DNA of 64,000 nt from Rhodopseudomonas palustris (lineage in GTDB: Bacteria; Pseudomonadota; Alphaproteobacteria; Rhizobiales; Xanthobacteraceae), in NCBI RefSeq assembly GCF_003226555.1, contig NZ_QKQS01000023.1:1059263-1123262 (forward strand), in the 5' to 3' direction. The position numbers and the translations under genes are program-made. Each line of letters begins with the position of its first letter. The stretch's first letter is position 1. The notes under the pieces are model-generated. The model was not told where the DNA came from. It did not search any database and saw only the letters and a list, made by a program, of their open reading frames with translations. Shown in pieces: positions 54,490 to 63,526 of the stretch.

Positions 54490-55602
54490 GCGCCTCTCTA
54501 CTCCATCGCTGCCGGCCGCCTCGATGTCGTCGAGCTTCAGACGCTGGCTGAGCCAGTCGAACACGAAGTCGGCCACCAAAACCAGATCATAGCCGTCTGC
54601 CGTCCATGGCGCATTGCTGGTCTCGCCGAACACCTTGAGCAGGATCTCACGGTTACCGGGATAATGTTGGTCCAGAAGATGCCGGGCGTGGCCTGGTTCG
54701 ATGCCATCGCCGGCTCTGAGCGGCACCAGCAGCGGGCAAGTCACGGCGGGGGGGCGGGTGCAACCCGGCATCATGCCCAGCGCCGCGCCGGACGCGTCGG
54801 TCTGTCGGCTCGCCCATAGATCCCACAGCCCGCCATCACAGACGGCGGCAGCGACGCGGCCATCGAGAGCGATGCCGCGGGTGACGAGCGAAGACGGGCT
54901 GCCGTCTCCGATCACGGCGATTCGGGTCCTATCGATCCCGCGGCAGTCGATCAGATAATCGAGAATCGCGGTGATTGCGGTCGCCGGGCCTGATCTTGCT
55001 GCCGCCGCATCGTCGGGCAGGTCTACACACAGTAACGACATTCCGCGCTGCCGTGCGGAGCGCAGAACCAGCGATAGGATTTCTTCCTTGGTGCGCCGGG
55101 TTTCGGCGATACACACCACGACCGGAGCCGCGTCAGCGCCAAGTGATCCGACCGGCAGGAAGAAGCCTTCGAGCGATCGCCCCTCGAGCCACGGAATTGC
55201 GACAGTCTCTCCTTGGGGCCTCAAGTTCTCCAGATAATGCCGCAGACAGTTTCCCGCCAAAGCTCCCAGAGCCGGGTCTGCACTTTCGGGGTTGCTTCCG
55301 ATCGCCGCGGCCATGAAGTAGTTCGCCGCATGCAGCCAGGCTTTCTGCGCCGCCGCTCCGTTGCCGGCGCGCACAAAGTCTTCTGCACGCCGCAGATGCG
55401 TTCTGGCGAGTTCTTCCCAGGCTTGCCGCCAGCCCGGCCCGTTGTTGGACCGGATCAGTTGCGCGGCTGTGAGGCATTCATAGAAGCTAACGCCATCATT
55501 CTTCGCGACGCACAGTAATCTGCGGAATTCGTCACTGTACTCGTCGTGACCGAGCAGTCCACGAAAGTCCAAATGATCCTGAATGCCGTTGTCGAATCGC
55601 AA
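54484..55602 (-). CDS. Alpha/beta hydrolase-like protein with altered nucleophile elbow
   Basis: A 372-residue protein. The N-terminal ~130 residues are helical. The rest follows the alpha/beta hydrolase layout of the 2,6-dihydropseudooxynicotine hydrolase / FrsA-like group: GRSLEGFFLPVG, PVVVCIAETRRTKEE, GMSLLCVDLPDDAA and RTRIAVIGDGSPSSLVTRG. Where a G-x-S-x-G nucleophile elbow is expected it reads GDGSPSS (residues 232-238), so the usual serine seems to be a glycine. It may be catalytically dead or use another residue. Convergent with the marR gene, overlapping by six bases. Confidence 0.65.
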   Translation of the reverse strand: MRFDNGIQDHLDFRGLLGHDEYSDEFRRLLCVAKNDGVSFYECLTAAQLIRSNNGPGWRQAWEELARTHLRRAEDFVRAGNGAAAQKAWLHAANYFMAAAIGSNPESADPALGALAGNCLRHYLENLRPQGETVAIPWLEGRSLEGFFLPVGSLGADAAPVVVCIAETRRTKEEILSLVLRSARQRGMSLLCVDLPDDAAAARSGPATAITAILDYLIDCRGIDRTRIAVIGDGSPSSLVTRGIALDGRVAAAVCDGGLWDLWASRQTDASGAALGMMPGCTRPPAVTCPLLVPLRAGDGIEPGHARHLLDQHYPGNREILLKVFGETSNAPWTADGYDLVLVADFVFDWLSQRLKLDDIEAAGSDGVERRL

Positions 55603-55646
55603 GACGGCGAACCCCTCCCGATTTCCTCGATCGACTTCTTAAATTT

Positions 55647-55658
55647 ACTTAGTTGACC
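55647..55658. promoter_or_regulatory. GGTCAACTAAGT word upstream of the hydrolase-like gene
   Basis: ACTTAGTTGACC on the plus strand, the exact reverse complement of the word upstream of the porin (53374-53385). It lies 45-56 bp before the start of the minus-strand hydrolase-like gene, in promoter position and in an AT-rich stretch. Confidence 0.4.
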
Positions 55659-55802
55659 GGATAAACGAATTGCGCGCGGCTGTCACTCGCGAAGCCGTCC
55701 GCGAAGGCGATCATCGATGCTGCACTGCAGGAATCGGTGTCTATTCCGCCAAGACGCGTGCCTGGGGCGAGGGCGTTGACCGCCCGGCTTGGTCCACAAA
55801 AT

Positions 55803-55887
55803 TGGTGCCCCTGGCCGGGATCGAACCAGCACTCCTTGCGGAACTCGATTTTGAGTCGAGCGCGTCTACCAGTTCCGCCACAGGGGC
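55803..55887 (-). tRNA. tRNA-Leu (anticodon CAA)
   Basis: On the minus strand the acceptor arms GCCCCTG and CAGGGGC pair, followed by A and an encoded CCA. The D-arm has GGCGGAACTGGTAGACGC, the anticodon arm CTCGA-CTCAAAA-TCGAG gives anticodon CAA, and a long variable arm (GTTCCGCAAGGAGTGC) and T-loop GGTTCGATCC follow. The long variable arm is as expected for leucine tRNAs. It reads UUG codons. Length is 85 bases including CCA. Confidence 0.97.
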
Positions 55888-56057
55888 CCCCGAGACCGGA
55901 TCAGATCCTGGCCGCGAAGCGCGCGGACTATAGCGGCCCGGGAATCGGGGTCAACCCGACAACCCAAGGCGTTGCTGGAACACTGTGGTTTGATCCAAGG
56001 CTGTCTCGACAGCGGATCGGCGCCGCGTTACGACGCCGGCGCATTTTGGAGACCGCC

Positions 56058-56603
56058 GTGACCGCTGACCTTCTCGACACTCGCGGGGCTGCCGTTCGGC
56101 CTGCCGATTCGGCCCGAATTGCCGGGCGAGTCGCCCTCACCGTTGCGGTCGTCGCCGTGGCGGCTCTCGGGTTGGCATGGTTCTCCCAGCTCGTGCTGGA
56201 GCTCGCGCCGTGCAAGCTCTGCCTGGAGCAGCGCTACGCCTATTACCTCGATATTCCGCTTGGTCTGCTGGTTGCCTTTGCGGCCTGGCGCCGCGCGCCG
56301 GTGTGGCTGCTCGCCGTCGGGTTGGCGGTGCTTGGCCTGATGGCGCTCGGCAATGCTGGACTCGCAGCCTATCACGCTGGCGTTGAATGGCATTTCTGGG
56401 CCGGCCCGTCGGATTGTTCGGGGCCGATTCTGGACCTCAGCAAGGCCGGTGGCCTGCTCGCCGAGCTCGACAAGGTGAAGGTAGTGCGCTGCGACGAGGT
56501 GCAGTGGCGTTTTCTTGGCCTGTCTTTCGCGGGGTACAATGTACTGATGTCGCTTGCGCTGGCCGCCTTTTGCGGATGGGGGCTCGCGCGGCTGCGGCGG
56601 TGA
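56058..56603 (+). CDS. dsbB: Disulfide bond formation protein DsbB
   Basis: A 181-residue inner-membrane protein from a GTG start with GGAG six bases upstream; the frame's upstream part runs through the tRNA and is not coding. Four membrane helices are seen. The two redox pairs are C52-x2-C55 (APCKLCLEQRY) and C120...C145 (SDCSGP, VRCDEV). It re-oxidises DsbA and passes electrons to quinones. The dsbA gene is not in the window. Confidence 0.93.
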   Translation: MTADLLDTRGAAVRPADSARIAGRVALTVAVVAVAALGLAWFSQLVLELAPCKLCLEQRYAYYLDIPLGLLVAFAAWRRAPVWLLAVGLAVLGLMALGNAGLAAYHAGVEWHFWAGPSDCSGPILDLSKAGGLLAELDKVKVVRCDEVQWRFLGLSFAGYNVLMSLALAAFCGWGLARLRR

Positions 56604-56606
56604 TGC

Positions 56607-57659
56607 TCAATCGTCGAGATCGTCCGGGCTCTTGCCGAACAGATGCACGATGCCGGGTGTGACGATCGACACATAGATGAAGCGCGACAGATGGTGCGCG
56701 CCGACGAACACCGGATCGATGTGCAGAGTCAGCGCCAGCGCCATCATGGCGTCCATGGCGCCGGGTGAAAACGCCACCACCAGATCGTTGAGTCTGACCG
56801 GGGTGGTCAGCATGATCGCCACCACGAACACCGCCGAGATTGCGATCGCCACCGCAAACGAGCCAAGCGCCGCCCCGATATAGCTGAGGATGGTGCGAGG
56901 CTTGATCGCGCCGAATCGTGACCCGATCAGCGTTCCGATCCCGACCAGTGCCGCCAGATACGCCCATTGCGGCAACGTCCCCTCGACCCAGCCGGCGCCG
57001 TGCAATACCGACGAGCCGAGCATCGCGCCGAACATCCAGCTCGCCGGGAAGTTCACCAGCCGCAGCAGCATGGCGACACCGACCGCCACCGCAATCAGGA
57101 TCGCCAGCACCAGCGGCGTCGCCTCGGGGCCCCGCGACGGCAGCGCCCCGTGGCCCGCCATGCCGATCAGCGCCAGCAGCATCGGCACGGCGCTCGTGAG
57201 GATGATCACACGCATGACTTGCACGACGGCAATCCCCGGCACGTCGGCTTTGCGCTCGGTGGCCAGCATGATGATCTGCGACAGCGCGCCGGGACTGCCG
57301 GCGAGCAATGCCGAGGTACGATCCCATCCGTGAACGCGCTGCAGATAGATGCTGCTGCCGAGGGTGGCGCAGAACGTCGCTACCGCAAGCAGCCCGATCG
57401 TTACGGGGTAGGAGCCGAGGTTGTGCACCATGGTGGGCGACACCACGGAGCCGAGCGAGACGCCGAGCGCCATCAGCACGATGTGCGACAGCGGCGGCGG
57501 AAGGCCCATCTTGCGTCCGGCAAGTCCGGCAATGCCGACCGCGATCATCGCTCCAGTGATCAGTCCGCCGGGGAGTTGTGCCCAATAGAACAATGCGCCG
57601 CCGGCGGAGCCGATCGCGATTGTTTCGACCACTTGCAGAGTCTTCGACCGCAACGTCAT
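56607..57659 (-). CDS. AbrB-family membrane transporter
   Basis: A 350-residue membrane protein from ATG (MTLRSKTLQVV); a GTG nine codons upstream is an alternative. It has two repeats of the AbrB/'ammonia monooxygenase' membrane domain (LPGGLITGAMIAVGIAGLAG, NFPASWMFGAMLGSSVLHG) and about ten hydrophobic segments. The block SPGAMDAMMALALTLHIDPVFVGAHHLSRF near the end is typical. The AmoA-type name of the family is historical. The substrate is unknown. It ends 3 bp from dsbB on the opposite strand. Confidence 0.87.
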   Translation of the reverse strand: MTLRSKTLQVVETIAIGSAGGALFYWAQLPGGLITGAMIAVGIAGLAGRKMGLPPPLSHIVLMALGVSLGSVVSPTMVHNLGSYPVTIGLLAVATFCATLGSSIYLQRVHGWDRTSALLAGSPGALSQIIMLATERKADVPGIAVVQVMRVIILTSAVPMLLALIGMAGHGALPSRGPEATPLVLAILIAVAVGVAMLLRLVNFPASWMFGAMLGSSVLHGAGWVEGTLPQWAYLAALVGIGTLIGSRFGAIKPRTILSYIGAALGSFAVAIAISAVFVVAIMLTTPVRLNDLVVAFSPGAMDAMMALALTLHIDPVFVGAHHLSRFIYVSIVTPGIVHLFGKSPDDLDD

Positions 57660-57851
57660 GGCGGCCAGCGCTGGATTTCGAGGCACGGGGCCTTATTGCA
57701 AATCGTTCTCCTTTGAGCAATCGCGTCCGGCGCGCGCGGCCATGCCGGCGGCGCGGGCGCCTTCTCCCGCGCCACTGGTAATCGGTTCGCAATTGTCAGT
57801 TGCATGCTGCGAGATAGAATATCTACGGGTGGCATCTCAGGGAGAGGGACG

Positions 57852-58376
57852 ATGAGAGTTTTCAAACACGAGACCGGCGCGGCGCTACTGACCGCCGCAG
57901 CGCTGCTGGCGTGGTCGGCTGCGACGCCGGCGCAGGCGCTGACCGCGCAGGAGTGCAGTGCGAAGTACCAAGCCGCCAAGACCGACGGCAGCTTGAACGG
58001 GCAGGGCTGGAACGACTTCCGCAAGGAGCATTGCGGTGCGGCGGCGACCGGCGACAGCAAGGCGGCAGAAGCCAAGCCGGCGGAGGCTAAGCCTGAGGCC
58101 AAATCCGAAGCCAAGCCCGAAGTTAAGTCGGACGCCAAGCCCGAGCGCAAGTCCAAGGCGAAGAGCGCCGCTGCGCCGACCGTGCCGCAGGGGCCTGCGG
58201 TGTATCCGACTGCAATCGACGCCAAATTTGCCCAGGAAAAGCCGACGCTGGCGCGGCTGCATACGTGCGCGCAGCAATGGAAGGCCAATAAGGCCGCCAA
58301 CACCACCGGTGGCCTGCGTTGGATTCAGAAGGGCGGCGGCTATTGGAGCGAGTGCAACAAGCGCCTGAAGGGCTGA
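57852..58376 (+). CDS. Secreted protein with Cys-pair repeats and Lys/Glu/Pro linker (PsiF-like)
   Basis: A 174-residue protein with a strong GGGAGAGGGA ribosome-binding site. A signal peptide (LLTAAALLAWSAATPAQA) is followed by CSAKYQAAKTDGSLNGQGWN ending DFRKEHC, similar to the PsiF repeat (Cys, ~26 residues, Cys). A repetitive EAKPE/SKAKS linker follows at about residues 72-105, then a second Cys pair (LHTCAQQWKANKAA, WSECNKRLKG). The function is unknown. The Cys pairs are likely oxidised in the periplasm, next to dsbB. Confidence 0.72.
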   Translation: MRVFKHETGAALLTAAALLAWSAATPAQALTAQECSAKYQAAKTDGSLNGQGWNDFRKEHCGAAATGDSKAAEAKPAEAKPEAKSEAKPEVKSDAKPERKSKAKSAAAPTVPQGPAVYPTAIDAKFAQEKPTLARLHTCAQQWKANKAANTTGGLRWIQKGGGYWSECNKRLKG

Positions 58377-58533
58377 TGACGGCCTCACCGGGCCACTAGC
58401 CTCACGGTCGTGCCAAGGCCCGGGACGGTGATGGCGACGGGATACGGCGCATGGCAGCCGTCCTGCTGCTGCGATTGACAGGTTTCGGCGGAGCCCGCAT
58501 CGGTGCGCGCGATTTTCCGCGTAGGGGAGCCTG

Positions 58534-58917
58534 ATGATTGCCAGTCTCGGCCTGATCCTGCTGTGTCAGCTCGCCGGCGAAGTGATCGCCCGCGGGCTCG
58601 GCCTGCCGCTGCCGAGCCCGGTGCTGGGCTTGATGCTGCTGTTCGGTCTGCTGCTCGCGCGCGACTACATCAAGCCGCTGGCGCGCGGACCGCTCGCCAG
58701 CGGCGGTGTTGAGGAGGCGTCTAGGGGGATGCTGGCGCATTTGTCGCTGCTGTTCGTTCCAGCGGGCGTGGGCGTGATCCAGCAGCTCGACATGATCACC
58801 GCCCACGGTATTGCGATCATGCTGGTGCTGGCCGGGTCGGTGCTGATCACGCTGGTGGTCACGGTGGTGACATTCGTGGTGGTGGCGCGGCTACTGGCGA
58901 TGTGGGTGCCGCGATGA
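58534..58917 (+). CDS. cidA: CidA/LrgA family membrane protein
   Basis: A 127-residue protein with four hydrophobic segments and the family blocks LILLCQLAGEVIARGLGLPLPSPVLGLMLLF (split 5-36) and LSLLFVPAGVGVI. Known members are holin-like and act with LrgB/CidB in murein hydrolase control or metabolite (pyruvate) transport. GGGGAG lies 5 bp before the ATG. Its stop overlaps the next start by ATGA. Confidence 0.92.
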   Translation: MIASLGLILLCQLAGEVIARGLGLPLPSPVLGLMLLFGLLLARDYIKPLARGPLASGGVEEASRGMLAHLSLLFVPAGVGVIQQLDMITAHGIAIMLVLAGSVLITLVVTVVTFVVVARLLAMWVPR

Positions 58918-59636
58918 ACGCCAACCCGTTCTCGCTATGGGTGTATCTGTCGCAGACGCCGCTGCTGTGGCTGACCGTGACGCTGCTGGTCTACGCCGCG
59001 ACCGATGCGGTATCGCAGGCCACCGGGCGCAACCCGCTGGTCAATCCCGTTCTGCACGCCATGTGGATCATCGGCGTGTTCCTGTGGGCGACCGGCACCT
59101 CCTACACCACCTATTTCAGCGGCGCCCAGTTCGTGCACTTCCTGCTCGGCCCGGCCACCGTGGCGCTGGCGGTACCCCTGTATGAGAACCGCAAGTTGGT
59201 ATTGGCAGCCATCCTGCCGATGGCCCTGGCTCTCGTGGTGGGCTGTGTCACCGCCATCGTCTCGGTGGTCTGGTTGGCGCAGCTTGCCGGGCTGCCGGAG
59301 ACCGTGGTGCTGTCGCTGGCGCCGAAATCGGTGACGGCGGGCGTCGCGATGGGCATCAGCGAGTCGCTGCACGCCGATCCGTCGCTGACCGCGGTGGCGG
59401 TAATCCTGACCGGCATTCTCGGTGCCATCGTTGTGTCGCCGCTGATGAACCGGCTCGGGATTCGCGATTACCGGGCACGCGGCTTCGCCGTCGGCCTGGC
59501 CTCGCACGGCATCGGCACCGCGCGGGCGTTCCAGGTTGACGCCATTGCGGGCGTGTTCGCCGGCATCGCGATGAGTCTGAACGCGCTGATCACCGCGCTC
59601 CTGGTGCCGGTCCTGGTGACTCTGCTGGTACGCTGA
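58914..59636 (+). CDS. cidB: CidB/LrgB family membrane protein
   Basis: A 240-residue membrane protein starting at MNANPFSLWVYL. Family blocks are NPLVNPVLHAMW, FVHFLLGPATVALAVPLYENR, LAPKSVTAGVAMGISESL and the GFAVGLASHGIGTARAF motif. It overlaps cidA by four bases, so the two are translated together as the usual pair. It acts in the inner membrane. Confidence 0.95.
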   Translation: MNANPFSLWVYLSQTPLLWLTVTLLVYAATDAVSQATGRNPLVNPVLHAMWIIGVFLWATGTSYTTYFSGAQFVHFLLGPATVALAVPLYENRKLVLAAILPMALALVVGCVTAIVSVVWLAQLAGLPETVVLSLAPKSVTAGVAMGISESLHADPSLTAVAVILTGILGAIVVSPLMNRLGIRDYRARGFAVGLASHGIGTARAFQVDAIAGVFAGIAMSLNALITALLVPVLVTLLVR

Positions 59637-59732
59637 GCTCGGCGCCGCGGCCGTCGCTGCAGTGTGATTTGCGGTGACCACAACCGCCGCGTTACGCTGC
59701 CAGACGTGATCAGTTCGCCGAGGATGTCGCTG

Positions 59733-60197
59733 ATGTCGGAAGCCTCTGTGCTGAATGCCGCGCACCCGGCGGCCCCGCCGCTGCGATGGTCGGTGCCGCG
59801 CCCGGTTCTGGCGATTGCGGCCGCGCTGATCGCGGCTGCGGCGGCGGTACTCACCGCGCCAGATGCGGCCACCGCCGCGCTTGCTCAGCGTGATACCGAG
59901 CTGGTGTTGCTGCTGCGCTTTATGGCCGGCGTGAAGGCGGTACTGGCGTTCGCCGCGCTCGGCGCCGTGGTGTGGCGGCTCGGCTATCCGGCGGCGCCTT
60001 TGCTGAGTGCCGCTTACGTGCTGGCGCCTGCCCTGATGGTCGCGGCACCGCTGCTGATCTGGCAGATCGCCCCGACCGCGCTCGGCGCCGGGCTGTTTCA
60101 TGGCGGCTTGGCGCTGCTGCTGCTCGCTTTGTTCGCTGATCGCGGACAAGCATCGGAATTGGTCCGGCGCACACTGTTGGTGCGGCACTCGGCCTGA
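59733..60197 (+). CDS. Hypothetical membrane protein, 154 residues
   Basis: Starts at MSEASVLNAAHP with GAGG nine bases upstream. Four hydrophobic Ala/Leu-rich segments are seen (PVLAIAAALIAAAAAVL, FMAGVKAVLAFAALGAVVW, LLSAAYVLAPALMVAAPLLIW, FHGGLALLLLALFAD). No family recognised. It follows cidB by 96 bp on the same strand and may be in the same operon. It converges with the hydrolase gene, with three bases between the stops. Confidence 0.65.
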   Translation: MSEASVLNAAHPAAPPLRWSVPRPVLAIAAALIAAAAAVLTAPDAATAALAQRDTELVLLLRFMAGVKAVLAFAALGAVVWRLGYPAAPLLSAAYVLAPALMVAAPLLIWQIAPTALGAGLFHGGLALLLLALFADRGQASELVRRTLLVRHSA

Positions 60198-60200
60198 TCG

Positions 60201-61277
60201 CTACGCCGCCGGCCCCTTCAGCCAATCCAAGAGCGCCACGTTGGCCTCGCGCGGATAGCTGTGGCTGAGGTCGGCGATTTCGCGGTAGCTGACGTCGGCA
60301 CCGGCCGAAACCAGCGCCTCGTGTGCCTGCCGCGCCACCTCCACCGGGAACATCCAGTCGTGGCGCCCATGCACGATCTGAATCGGCAGGCCGCGCAGCC
60401 GAGCGGCGTCGGCCGCGCCGGCGAGCAACGGATGAAAGCTCGCGGCGATCGGCGCCAGATGAGTGAACGGCGAGTCGGTGGTGAGGCCGGAGACATAGCA
60501 GAAGGTGCCGCCATCGCTGAGGCCGGTGAGCAGCAGGCGCGACGAATCGATCCGCCAATGCCCACGCACCTCGTCGAGGATGCGCACCAGATTTGGCGAA
60601 TCGACGTCCTCCCCCATCAGCGCCCAGGTTCGCCCGGTCGCGGTCGGCGCCACCACGATGGCGCCACGGCTGCGGGCGTCGCGCAGCCAGCTCCATAGGA
60701 ACAGCCGACCATGGCCGCTGCCGCCGTGCAACGCCACGACCAGCGGCCACTCCCGGTCCGGGTCGTAATATTCCGGCACGTAGAGCGAATAGCCGCCGCG
60801 GCTGCCGGGCTCGTTGAAGCGGTGAAACACGCCGCTGTCCGGGTGCTTTGGTCCCGTCAGCCGCGCCAGCAGCGTCTCGTCCTGCTGGCTGGCCGGATCG
60901 AGAAAGAAGCTCGACACGGGCGGCAGCGTTGCCGCCAGGGGATACAATACTTCCAGCGCCTGTGGCAGATTCTTCAGAGCGCGGAATACGTGGCCGAGAT
61001 CGCCCTCGCCGGCGTCGACCGCCCGCAGGGCCGCAAACCCGGCGAGGGCCTGGTCACCCGCGCTCTGCAGCGGGCCGCGTAGATGCGCGAACGTTTCCGG
61101 CCAAACAGCGAGCCGGGGCAACTCGGCGCGCAGCGCGTCCTCTGGCTTGCCGACGAGCTGCATCAGGTCGCCGAATTCCGGCGGATGCAGATAGCGCGCG
61201 ACGAAGCCGAGCGATTCGAGGCTCTGCAGCAGCGGCGGCAGCAGCGCCACGATATCATCCACCACAGCTTCGCTCAT
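60201..61277 (-). CDS. Alpha/beta hydrolase, esterase/phospholipase-like
   Basis: A 358-residue protein starting at MSEAVVDDIVAL with GGAGG upstream. The N-terminal ~150 residues are an unassigned helical region. The C-terminal hydrolase part has PLVVALHGGSGHGR (oxyanion region), the nucleophile in LTGLSDGGTF, the Asp in HGRHDWMFPVE and the His in DLSHSYPREA, so the triad is complete. No signal peptide. The substrate is unknown; the fold is close to phospholipase/carboxylesterase and feruloyl-esterase-like groups. Confidence 0.82.
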   Translation of the reverse strand: MSEAVVDDIVALLPPLLQSLESLGFVARYLHPPEFGDLMQLVGKPEDALRAELPRLAVWPETFAHLRGPLQSAGDQALAGFAALRAVDAGEGDLGHVFRALKNLPQALEVLYPLAATLPPVSSFFLDPASQQDETLLARLTGPKHPDSGVFHRFNEPGSRGGYSLYVPEYYDPDREWPLVVALHGGSGHGRLFLWSWLRDARSRGAIVVAPTATGRTWALMGEDVDSPNLVRILDEVRGHWRIDSSRLLLTGLSDGGTFCYVSGLTTDSPFTHLAPIAASFHPLLAGAADAARLRGLPIQIVHGRHDWMFPVEVARQAHEALVSAGADVSYREIADLSHSYPREANVALLDWLKGPAA

Positions 61278-61391
61278 CGCTTCACCTCCCGATCGCACAG
61301 CAGCGGCGGCGACGAACGGCGACGACCTGGCTGCAAGGCGCCGAGAGTGTCAGGCGTCAGCGTCGATGCAACCGCAAATCTCTCAGGAGAA

Positions 61392-61424
61392 AGAAAAACG
61401 CCGCGCGACTGTAGTCGCGCGGCG
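61392..61424 (-). terminator. Intrinsic terminator of the chemoreceptor gene
   Basis: On the minus strand CGCCGCGCGACT and AGTCGCGCGGCG (61413-61424 with 61399-61410) form a 12-bp inverted repeat, followed by TTTTTCTTTC. It lies 27 bp past the stop of the chemoreceptor gene. Confidence 0.9.
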
Positions 61425-61450
61425 CAGATCAATTCGGCAAATGGCCTTGT

Positions 61451-63145
61451 TCAGGCCGCCCGCACGGTTTCCAGGAACCGGGCGACTTCGTCTCTCAGCC
61501 GGCTGCTGTCTTCCGACAGCGATTTCGCAGCCGACAGAACCTGCCCCGAAGCGGTGCCGGTCTCGGTCGCGCCGCGCTGCACATCGGTGATGTTGGAGGA
61601 CACCTGCTGGGTCCCCTGCGCGGCCTGCTGGACGTTGCGCGAGATCTCCTGCGTCGCTGCGCCTTGCTCTTCGACCGCAGACGCAATGGTGGAGGCGATC
61701 TCCGACATCCGTCCGATGGTCATGCCGATCTCCCTGATCGCCGACACCGACTGATCGGTCGCGGTCTGAATGCCGGCGATCTGCTGACCGATCTCGCCGG
61801 TGGCCTTGGCGGTCTGCTCGGCGAGCGCTTTGACCTCCGCGGCGACCACCGCGAAGCCGCGACCGGCGTCGCCGGCGCGGGCGGCCTCGATGGTGGCGTT
61901 GAGCGCCAGCAGGTTGGTCTGCCCGGCAATGGTGTTGATCAGCTCCACCACGTCTCCGATCCGGGCCGCAGCGGTCGACAGCATGCCGACGCTGTCGTTG
62001 GTCTTGCGGGCCTGGTCGACCGCATCATTGGCGATCCGCGCCGATTCCTGGACCTGACGGCTGATCTCGGAGATCGAGGACGACATTTCCTCGGTCGCCG
62101 ACGCGACAGACTGCACATTGGCCGAGGCTTGTTCGGAAGCCGCCGCCACTGCGGTGGTGAGCTCTTCGGCGTGGCCGGCGGTTGCAGTCAGCGTTCCGGC
62201 GGATGCCTCGAGTTCGGTCGACGCCGACGACACCGTCTCGACGATCTGGCCGATTGCGGCTTCGAACTGGCGGGTGGCGGAGTCGACACGCTGGCCGCGC
62301 GCGATCTTCGCCTCGGCTTCACGTGCCGCGGCTTCGTCGGCGGCCTTCTTGGCGATCAGCGCTTCTTTGAAAACCTGCAGCGAATCCGCCATCGCGCCGA
62401 TCTCGGTGCTGACACCCCGATAAGGTACATCGGCCGAGAGATCACCCTGACCCAGCGCCTGCATCGGCTTGATGATCGAGCCGATGCCGGATGTGATGTC
62501 GCGGATCACCATCACGCTGGCGATGACGCCGACTGTGATCGCCAGGCCGAGGATCGTCATCACGATGAAGAACGCCGAACTGTAGGTCGCAGCCGCCGCC
62601 GAGCTGGCGTCGCTAGCACCCTTGTTGTTCAACGTGATGTCCTTCTGCATCACAGCATCCATCTGATTCGCGAGCGGATTTAAAGTTCCCGACAGCAGGT
62701 TCACGCCCTCGATCGAAATCTGGCCATTGTGGCTCTTACGTGAAAAATCGAGCAGCTTCGGCGCCGCGGCTCTGTATTTGTCCCAGAGATCGACCCAATC
62801 CTGATAGATTTGTTTCTCTTCGGACGACGAAATCAGCAGCTCATAGGCTTTCTGCTCGGTCTTGATCTTTTCCTCGATGGTCGCGATCTGCTTCTCCAGC
62901 TTGGACATCGCCTCGTCGCTGGTTTCCAGCAGGTGATCGCGAAGTCTCATCCGGTAGTAAAGAACGCTCGACCGCATTTCGCCCAGAAGCGTCACCGTCG
63001 GCAACCAGTTGGTAGTGATCTCTACCGTGTTGGCGTTCATCGAACTTAGTTTGAGCAAGCTGACCGCGCCGAGCCCGGACAGAGCAATCAGCAGCATTGC
63101 GACGAGCGACGTGATTTTGGTTCGGATCGAGATTTTTGACAGCAT
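61451..63145 (-). CDS. Methyl-accepting chemotaxis protein
   Basis: A 564-residue receptor starting at [20 protein letters not shown]1 covers about residues 11-33, followed by a four-helix-bundle periplasmic sensor to about 190, TM2 ([22 protein letters not shown]), a HAMP domain and a cytoplasmic signalling hairpin. The tip has the invariant [20 protein letters not shown] and VRALAEQ-like [15 protein letters not shown]. No C-terminal CheR-tether pentapeptide is visible (it ends FLETVRAA). The ligand is unknown. The four-helix sensor is typical of small-molecule or aromatic-acid sensing. Confidence 0.95.
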   Translation of the reverse strand: MLSKISIRTKITSLVAMLLIALSGLGAVSLLKLSSMNANTVEITTNWLPTVTLLGEMRSSVLYYRMRLRDHLLETSDEAMSKLEKQIATIEEKIKTEQKAYELLISSSEEKQIYQDWVDLWDKYRAAAPKLLDFSRKSHNGQISIEGVNLLSGTLNPLANQMDAVMQKDITLNNKGASDASSAAAATYSSAFFIVMTILGLAITVGVIASVMVIRDITSGIGSIIKPMQALGQGDLSADVPYRGVSTEIGAMADSLQVFKEALIAKKAADEAAAREAEAKIARGQRVDSATRQFEAAIGQIVETVSSASTELEASAGTLTATAGHAEELTTAVAAASEQASANVQSVASATEEMSSSISEISRQVQESARIANDAVDQARKTNDSVGMLSTAAARIGDVVELINTIAGQTNLLALNATIEAARAGDAGRGFAVVAAEVKALAEQTAKATGEIGQQIAGIQTATDQSVSAIREIGMTIGRMSEIASTIASAVEEQGAATQEISRNVQQAAQGTQQVSSNITDVQRGATETGTASGQVLSAAKSLSEDSSRLRDEVARFLETVRAA

Positions 63146-63526
63146 GGCCTGATTTCCAATTGCCCCAAGGCTTGATGATCTCTGCACGCAAGCGGCTGCC
63201 CCCGGCCGCCCAACATCGGCGGCTGTGGCGTTCGACCGATGTCGTCGCGTGGGAAGAAGCTTTGGATGGCTGTGCTTGTTGTAACGTTAATTTGGAACCC
63301 CGTATCACTACGGGCGTGATTGCGAGGGACGCTTCCGCCGCCAAACCGTCCTCCAAGCTAGACCATGGATACGCCAAGCAGGCCGGGTCGGCGCTAACGG
63401 ACGTGAGCCGGAGGCGCAGGTCGCGCGAACCGGTGCTTTTACTTGCCGCGCCAGTTGTGTAAGTCAGCCGGAGCCAAAAGCAGTCTCGACCGTTATGCGA
63501 AACGACGTCGTGAAGGGATGCGGTGA
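63146..63526. other. Gene-free stretch between chemoreceptor and permease genes
   Basis: A stretch of 381 bp between divergent genes, with no supported gene. It should carry both promoters. No clear hairpin, repeat or sigma-54/sigma-28 consensus was recognised by eye. Confidence 0.4.

Noticed and set aside
55803-55887. tRNA-Leu as an integration site of an island
   Set aside because: No integrase gene or repeated tRNA 3' end was found on either side within the window.
55737-56057. N-terminal extension of the dsbB frame
   Set aside because: It reads through the antisense of the tRNA-Leu gene; the GTG at 56058 with GGAG upstream gives a normal DsbB.
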